Below are positions 60,268 through 64,000 of a DNA stretch of 64,000 bases, piece after piece (the stretch's first letter is position 1; every line of letters starts with the position of its first letter). Origin of the DNA: Dyella_A sp049445995 (GTDB lineage Bacteria > Pseudomonadota > Gammaproteobacteria > Xanthomonadales > Rhodanobacteraceae); assembly GCF_049445995.1 (NCBI RefSeq), contig NZ_JBMSDZ010000005.1:1-64000 (forward strand). Direction: 5' to 3'. The notes under the pieces were generated by a model that did no database searches, had not been told where the DNA came from, and saw nothing but the letters and a program-made list of their open reading frames with translations. A program made the translations under genes and the position numbers.

Positions 60268-60687
60268 ATGAACACACCCGCCTCTCTCACCATCGGTGCC
60301 GTCGCCAAGCGCGCCGGGGTTCCCATCGACACCATCCGCTACTACGAGCGCGAGGGCCTGCTGCCCGAGCCGTTGCGTCGTGCGTCGGGCTATCGCAGCT
60401 ACGGCGAGGGCGCGGTGACGCAGCTGCGCTTCATCCGCCGCGCCAAGGCGCTGGGCTTCACGCTGGAAGAAATCCGCGACCTGCTGGCGCTGTCCGCCGA
60501 TCGCCGGCGCGGAGTGAAGGCGGTGAAGAAGCGCGCCGAGCAGCGGTTGGCGGCGATCGAGACACGCATCGCCGAGCTGCAGCGGGTGCGCGATGGGCTG
60601 GTGGAACTGGTGGCTTCGTGTCCCGGCCATGGCGCGCCGGAGCATTGCCCGATCCTGCGCGCGCTCAACGACGAGGAGAACGTCTGA
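60268..60687 (+). CDS. MerR-family metal-responsive regulator (CueR/HmrR/ZntR-like)
   Basis: 139 residues. N-terminal MerR helix-turn-helix: TIGAVAKRAGVPIDTIRYYE then REGLLPEP and GYRSYGE. A dimerisation helix and a C-terminal metal-binding loop follow, with two cysteines in SCPGHGAPEHCPIL, comparable to the Cys pair of CueR/ZntR. Metal identity cannot be fixed, though the linked ATPase is of copper/silver type. The stop overlaps the ATPase ATG (TGATG), so both are translated together. No ribosome-binding site precedes the ATG, which fits a leaderless transcript from the dyad promoter. Confidence 0.9.
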   Translation: MNTPASLTIGAVAKRAGVPIDTIRYYEREGLLPEPLRRASGYRSYGEGAVTQLRFIRRAKALGFTLEEIRDLLALSADRRRGVKAVKKRAEQRLAAIETRIAELQRVRDGLVELVASCPGHGAPEHCPILRALNDEENV

Positions 60688-63194
60688 TGGAATATGCAGC
60701 CTCCTGCTGCCACGGCGGCACTCCTTCCGCCACGGCCATCGACCCAGTTTGCGGCATGACGGTAGACCCGCACACCACGAAGCACCGCGCGGAGCACGAG
60801 GGGCACACCTACTACTTCTGCTCCGCGCGTTGCCGCGAGAAGTTCGTGGCCGATCCGGCGGCCTGTCTGGGCGAGCGCAAGAGCGCGCCGCCGGCGCCGG
60901 CGGGCGCGATCTACACCTGTCCGATGCACCCGGAGGTGCAGCAGGTCGGCCCCGGCGATTGCCCCAAGTGCGGCATGGCGCTGGAGCCGATGATGCCGAC
61001 GGCCGACGAGGACGACGGCGGCGAGCTGAAGGCGATGGCGCGCCGTTTCTGGACGCTGGTGGTGCTGACCGTGCCGGTGCTGCTGGTGGCGATGGGGCCG
61101 CATCTGTTCGGCTGGCACCTGCCGTCGCCGTGGGATCGCGTGGCGGGATGGATCGAGGCGTTGCTGTCGAGCGTGGTGGTGCTGTGGGGCGGCGCGCCGT
61201 TCTTCCGGCGCGGCTGGAATTCGCTTGGGCTCGCGCCGGTGCCGCGGGCGGCTCGCGCCGGAGGCGGCCTCGCTGTGGAGCAAGGAAGAGCGAGTGAGCG
61301 TATGTCGATACGCGATCGAGCGATGACGCCGCACCACGGCGAGGCCGCCCCGGCCCGCAGGGCGGCAGAGCCGCGCGAGGCGTCCGCGGCGCCGGCGCGA
61401 GCCCACCGACCCTGGTCGCCCAACATGTACACGCTGATCGCGCTGGGCACCGGCGTGGCGTGGGGGTACAGCGCGGTGGCCTTCCTCGCGCCGGGGCTGT
61501 TCCCGGCGAGTTTTCGCGGCGTGCACGGGCAGGTGGCGGTGTACTTCGAGTCGGCGGCGGTGATCGTCACGCTGGTGATGCTGGGCGACTTTCTCGAACT
61601 GCGCGCGCGCCGGCGCACCGGCGAGGCGCTGAAGGCGCTGCTCGGGTTGGCGCCGAAAACCGCCCATCGCGTGGATGCGGACGGCCGCGAAGCCGATGTG
61701 CCGCTGGACGCGGTGCAGCCGGGCGACGCGCTGCGCGTGCGGCCGGGCGAAAAGGTGCCGGTGGACGGCAAGGTGCTGGAGGGCGAAAGCCACGTTGACG
61801 AATCCATGCTCACCGGCGAGCCGATGCCGGTGGCGAAGGCAGCCGGCGCGCCGCTCACCGGCGGCACGGTCAACCAGGATGGCAGCGTGCTGATGCGTGC
61901 CGAGAAGGTGGGCAGCGAAACGGTGCTGTCGCAGATCGTGGCGCTGGTGGCCGCGGCCCAGCGCAGCCGCGCGCCGCTGCAGCGCGTGGCGGACCAGGTG
62001 GCGGCGTGGTTCGTGCCGGCGGTGGTCGGCTCGGCGGTGCTGGCGTTCGCGCTGTGGGCGTGGCTGGGGCCGGACCCGAAGCTGGCGCACGCGCTGATTG
62101 CCGCGGTGTCGGTGCTGATCATCGCCTGTCCCTGTGCGCTGGGGCTGGCCACGCCGATCTCGATCATGGTGGCCAGCGGCCGCGGCGCGCACCTGGGCGT
62201 GCTGTTCAAGGATGCCGGCAGCATCGAGGCGATGCGCGACATCGACACGCTGGTGGTGGACAAGACCGGCACGCTCACCGAAGGCAGGCCGACCCTGCGC
62301 GAGCTGCTGCCGCTGGGCGGGCGCTCGCACGGGACGTTGCTGCGCTTCGCCGCCGCGCTGGAAGCGCCGAGCGAGCATCCGCTGGCGCGCGCCATCGTGC
62401 AGGCGGCCGGAGCGCGGGCGCTGCCGTCGGTCGAGGATTTTCGCAGCGTGACCGGGCAGGGCGTGCAGGGCCTCATCGACGGCCAGGCGGTGGCGCTGGG
62501 CAACGCGGCCATGATGCGGGCGCTGTCGGTCGAGCTCGATGCGGACACCGCCGCGCGCGCCGACGCGCTGCGTGGCGACGGCGCCACGGTGATGTACCTC
62601 GCCATGGACGGTGCGTTAGCCGCGCTGCTGGCCGTGGCCGACCGCCTCAAGGACGGCGCGGCCGACGCCATCCGCCGGCTGCATGCGGACGGACTGCGGC
62701 TGGTGATGCTCACCGGCGACCACGCCCTGAGCGCGCAGGCGGTGGCGCGCGAATTGGGCATCGACGAAGTGCACGCCGAGGTGTCGCCGGCCGATAAGGC
62801 GGACGTGGTGCAGTCGCTGAAGAAGGACGGTCGCCGGGTGGCGATGGCCGGCGACGGCATCAACGACGCCCCCGCACTGGCCGCGGCGGACGTCGGCATC
62901 GCCATGGGCACCGGCACCGACGTGGCGATGGAAAGCGCGCAAGTGACGCTGGTGAAGGGTGACCTGGCCGGCATCGTGCGGGCACGCGCGCTGTCGCGTG
63001 CCACCGTGCGCAACATCCACCAGAACCTGTTCTTCGCCTTCATCTACAACGCGGTCGGCGTACCGCTGGCGGCTGGCGCGCTGTATCCGTGGCTGGGCTG
63101 GATGCTGTCGCCGATGATCGCCGCGCTGGCGATGAGCTTCAGCTCGGTGTCGGTGGTGAGCAACGCGCTGCGGCTGCGGCGGGTGGCGCTGTAA
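60687..63194 (+). CDS. copA: P1B-type ATPase, copper/silver exporter, with in-frame insertion
   Basis: 835 residues. An N-terminal YHS domain (DPVCGMTVDPHTTKHRAEHE, FCSARCREKF) and a heavy-metal-binding zinc-ribbon-like segment (YTCPMHPEVQQVGPGDCPKC) replace the usual HMA domain. ATPase core: TGEPMPV in the actuator, CPC in IIACPCALGLATP (about residues 480-482), phosphorylated Asp525 in DKTGTLTEGRP, and MAGDGINDAPAL. It exports Cu+/Ag+ from the cytoplasm. Between RRGWNSLGLA and NMYTLIALGTGVAW about 60 residues are extra; relatives join these almost directly. The DNA for the extra part is a palindromic element (61250-61403), so a repeat has inserted in frame. Confidence 0.9.
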   Translation: MEYAASCCHGGTPSATAIDPVCGMTVDPHTTKHRAEHEGHTYYFCSARCREKFVADPAACLGERKSAPPAPAGAIYTCPMHPEVQQVGPGDCPKCGMALEPMMPTADEDDGGELKAMARRFWTLVVLTVPVLLVAMGPHLFGWHLPSPWDRVAGWIEALLSSVVVLWGGAPFFRRGWNSLGLAPVPRAARAGGGLAVEQGRASERMSIRDRAMTPHHGEAAPARRAAEPREASAAPARAHRPWSPNMYTLIALGTGVAWGYSAVAFLAPGLFPASFRGVHGQVAVYFESAAVIVTLVMLGDFLELRARRRTGEALKALLGLAPKTAHRVDADGREADVPLDAVQPGDALRVRPGEKVPVDGKVLEGESHVDESMLTGEPMPVAKAAGAPLTGGTVNQDGSVLMRAEKVGSETVLSQIVALVAAAQRSRAPLQRVADQVAAWFVPAVVGSAVLAFALWAWLGPDPKLAHALIAAVSVLIIACPCALGLATPISIMVASGRGAHLGVLFKDAGSIEAMRDIDTLVVDKTGTLTEGRPTLRELLPLGGRSHGTLLRFAAALEAPSEHPLARAIVQAAGARALPSVEDFRSVTGQGVQGLIDGQAVALGNAAMMRALSVELDADTAARADALRGDGATVMYLAMDGALAALLAVADRLKDGAADAIRRLHADGLRLVMLTGDHALSAQAVARELGIDEVHAEVSPADKADVVQSLKKDGRRVAMAGDGINDAPALAAADVGIAMGTGTDVAMESAQVTLVKGDLAGIVRARALSRATVRNIHQNLFFAFIYNAVGVPLAAGALYPWLGWMLSPMIAALAMSFSSVSVVSNALRLRRVAL
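61250..61403. repeat. Palindromic element inserted in frame inside the ATPase gene
   Basis: Outer arms GGCTCGCGCCGG (61250-61261) and CCGGCGCGAGCC (61392-61403) are perfect 12-bp inverted repeats. Inner arms GGCGGCCTCGCTGTGG (61263-61278) and CCACGGCGAGGCCGCC (61334-61349) match at 15/16. The encoded Ala/Arg/Pro-rich segment has no counterpart in related ATPases. It looks like a REP- or MITE-type sequence that kept the reading frame open. Confidence 0.75.
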
Positions 63195-63474
63195 CTGGCG
63201 TGCCAGCGGCCTTTCTGCTGACGTTGTTTCACCTCCAAGATACCGCGATCGATCACGTTCTCGGGTTTTTGGGCGATGGAGCAGCGATGACCGGCCTGCA
63301 TGCGCAGCAAGACGTATCCCGGCATGGGCGGGCGGCAAGGTGTTCTACCACGCGTGCTGGTACGCCGCGCCCTGGCTCCCCCTGGGCGGAACGTGGCGGG
63401 GGGACTCCGCGCGTGCACGCCCCGGCGCCATCTTCCCCGGTCAGGTCGGCGCACCACGCCGGGCGGCTCCGCGC

Positions 63475-64000
63475 TCAGTGCGCCTGCTCGCCGCAGTCCG
63501 ACGGGGACGGTTCGGCCCAGCGCAGCGCGTGCACGTCGAAGTGGTGTTCCAGCAACGGCTTGACGATGAGGAAGTACGGCGAGATGTCGAAGTCGCGCGG
63601 CGTGTACAGGCGCGAGCTGCGGATGTGCAGGATCTCGCGGCGGGCGCGGCGGACGTCCTGGCGCGGGCGATCGTGCGATTCGATGCGCGGGAGAATGGGG
63701 TAGCGCACCTTCTGGAAGGCGTCGGCGATCAGCGACGAGCAGATCGCGCGCGTGGGGTCGCCGCTGCCCAGCGCCAGCAGCCGGCGCCGCCAGTGGCCCG
63801 GCACAGGCGGCGTGGGCAGCAGGTAGCGCAGCAGGTCGATGATGTTGCGCATGTCGTACTGTTGCCCGATGCGGCGGGTCGCGTGCTCGATCAAGGTACC
63901 GATCTCCGCCGCGGTCAGCCCCACCGGGCGACAGATGCGCGTGTGCATGCCGCGATAGGCCTCCAGCGCGACCGCGCGTACGCCTTCGCGCACGTCCGCC
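63475..64000 (-). CDS. YiiX/YebB-like permuted papain amidase, partial (runs off window)
   Basis: 175 codons are visible, and the frame is open through the right edge; the first possible start inside the window (GTG at 63993) is probably internal. LTAAEIGTLIEHATRRIGQQ YDMRNIIDLL is followed by the likely catalytic cysteine in AICSSLIADAFQKV, and the tail has RLYTPRDFDISPYF. This matches the NlpC/P60-like YiiX group (DUF830), often annotated as lipo-like proteins, which carry a permuted papain fold. The N-terminal half with the histidine is outside the window. The substrate is unknown. Confidence 0.6.
   Translation of the reverse strand, partial: ADVREGVRAVALEAYRGMHTRICRPVGLTAAEIGTLIEHATRRIGQQYDMRNIIDLLRYLLPTPPVPGHWRRRLLALGSGDPTRAICSSLIADAFQKVRYPILPRIESHDRPRQDVRRARREILHIRSSRLYTPRDFDISPYFLIVKPLLEHHFDVHALRWAEPSPSDCGEQAH

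Noticed and set aside
63195..63474. Plus-strand open stretch after the ATPase gene
   Set aside because: A short segment looks protein-like (HACWYAAPWLP), but it has no start, ribosome-binding site or recognisable family, and it runs into the antisense of the YiiX-like gene.
1..64000. tRNA, rRNA and CRISPR arrays
   Set aside because: No cloverleaf-like or rRNA-like sequence and no regularly spaced repeat array was recognised on either strand by eye.

Overview
The window looks like chromosome from a GC-rich gammaproteobacterium of the Xanthomonadales, most likely Rhodanobacteraceae (Rhodanobacter/Dyella/Frateuria type). This is an inference from protein style, the mix of TonB receptors and sugar MFS carriers, and the dispersed REP-like repeats; there is no rRNA or other marker to confirm it.

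Layout. 1-127: the end of an IS4-family (IS50/Tn5-like) element running off the left edge. 417-13166: housekeeping and accessory genes: a secreted alpha-amino-acid ester hydrolase, an HNH protein without a usable start, an HD-GYP phosphodiesterase, a 1-Cys peroxiredoxin, an M61 peptidase, an MHS-type MFS carrier, a remnant of a GH16 glucanase, an MscS-type channel and endonuclease V. 13435-14295: an AraC-type regulator.

14447-24807 is a 10,361-bp Tn3-family transposon with 38-bp terminal inverted repeats (35/38 identical) and a 5-bp target duplication (GTGAC). It carries a small unknown gene, then padR-doxX-multicopper oxidase-chrA in one tightly packed operon, a complete subclass B3 metallo-beta-lactamase gene, tnpA (broken by one in-frame TGA), a MNT/HEPN toxin-antitoxin pair with an unrecognised third gene, and a serine resolvase. 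It landed 58 bp upstream of a LacI-type regulator gene.

24866-40646 is an alpha-glucan/oligosaccharide locus: LacI regulator, GH39 glycosidase, TonB-dependent receptor, two GH13 enzymes, two esterase-D-like hydrolases, a zinc alcohol dehydrogenase coupled to a PhyH-type dioxygenase, and an SLC45-like sugar carrier. Copies of an ATACGTAT-centred palindrome lie in front of the receptor and the carrier and suggest shared LacI-type control.

40937-41482 encodes a lysine/alanine-rich, histone-H1-like protein. 42110-59964 is a complete 13-gene alginate operon in the order algA-algC-algD-alg8-alg44-algK-algE-algG-algI-algJ-algF-algX-algL: precursor supply (A, C, D), c-di-GMP-gated polymerisation (8, 44), periplasmic scaffold and export (K, E), epimerisation (G), acetylation (I, J, F, X) and lysis (L). 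60268-63194 is a MerR regulator/copper-type P1B ATPase pair; the ATPase carries an in-frame palindromic insertion. The right edge holds a partial YiiX-like cysteine amidase.

The most notable items are the transposon-borne B3 metallo-beta-lactamase with its N-terminal 23-residue tandem duplication, the alginate operon with an unusual gene order, and the palindromic insertion inside the metal ATPase.
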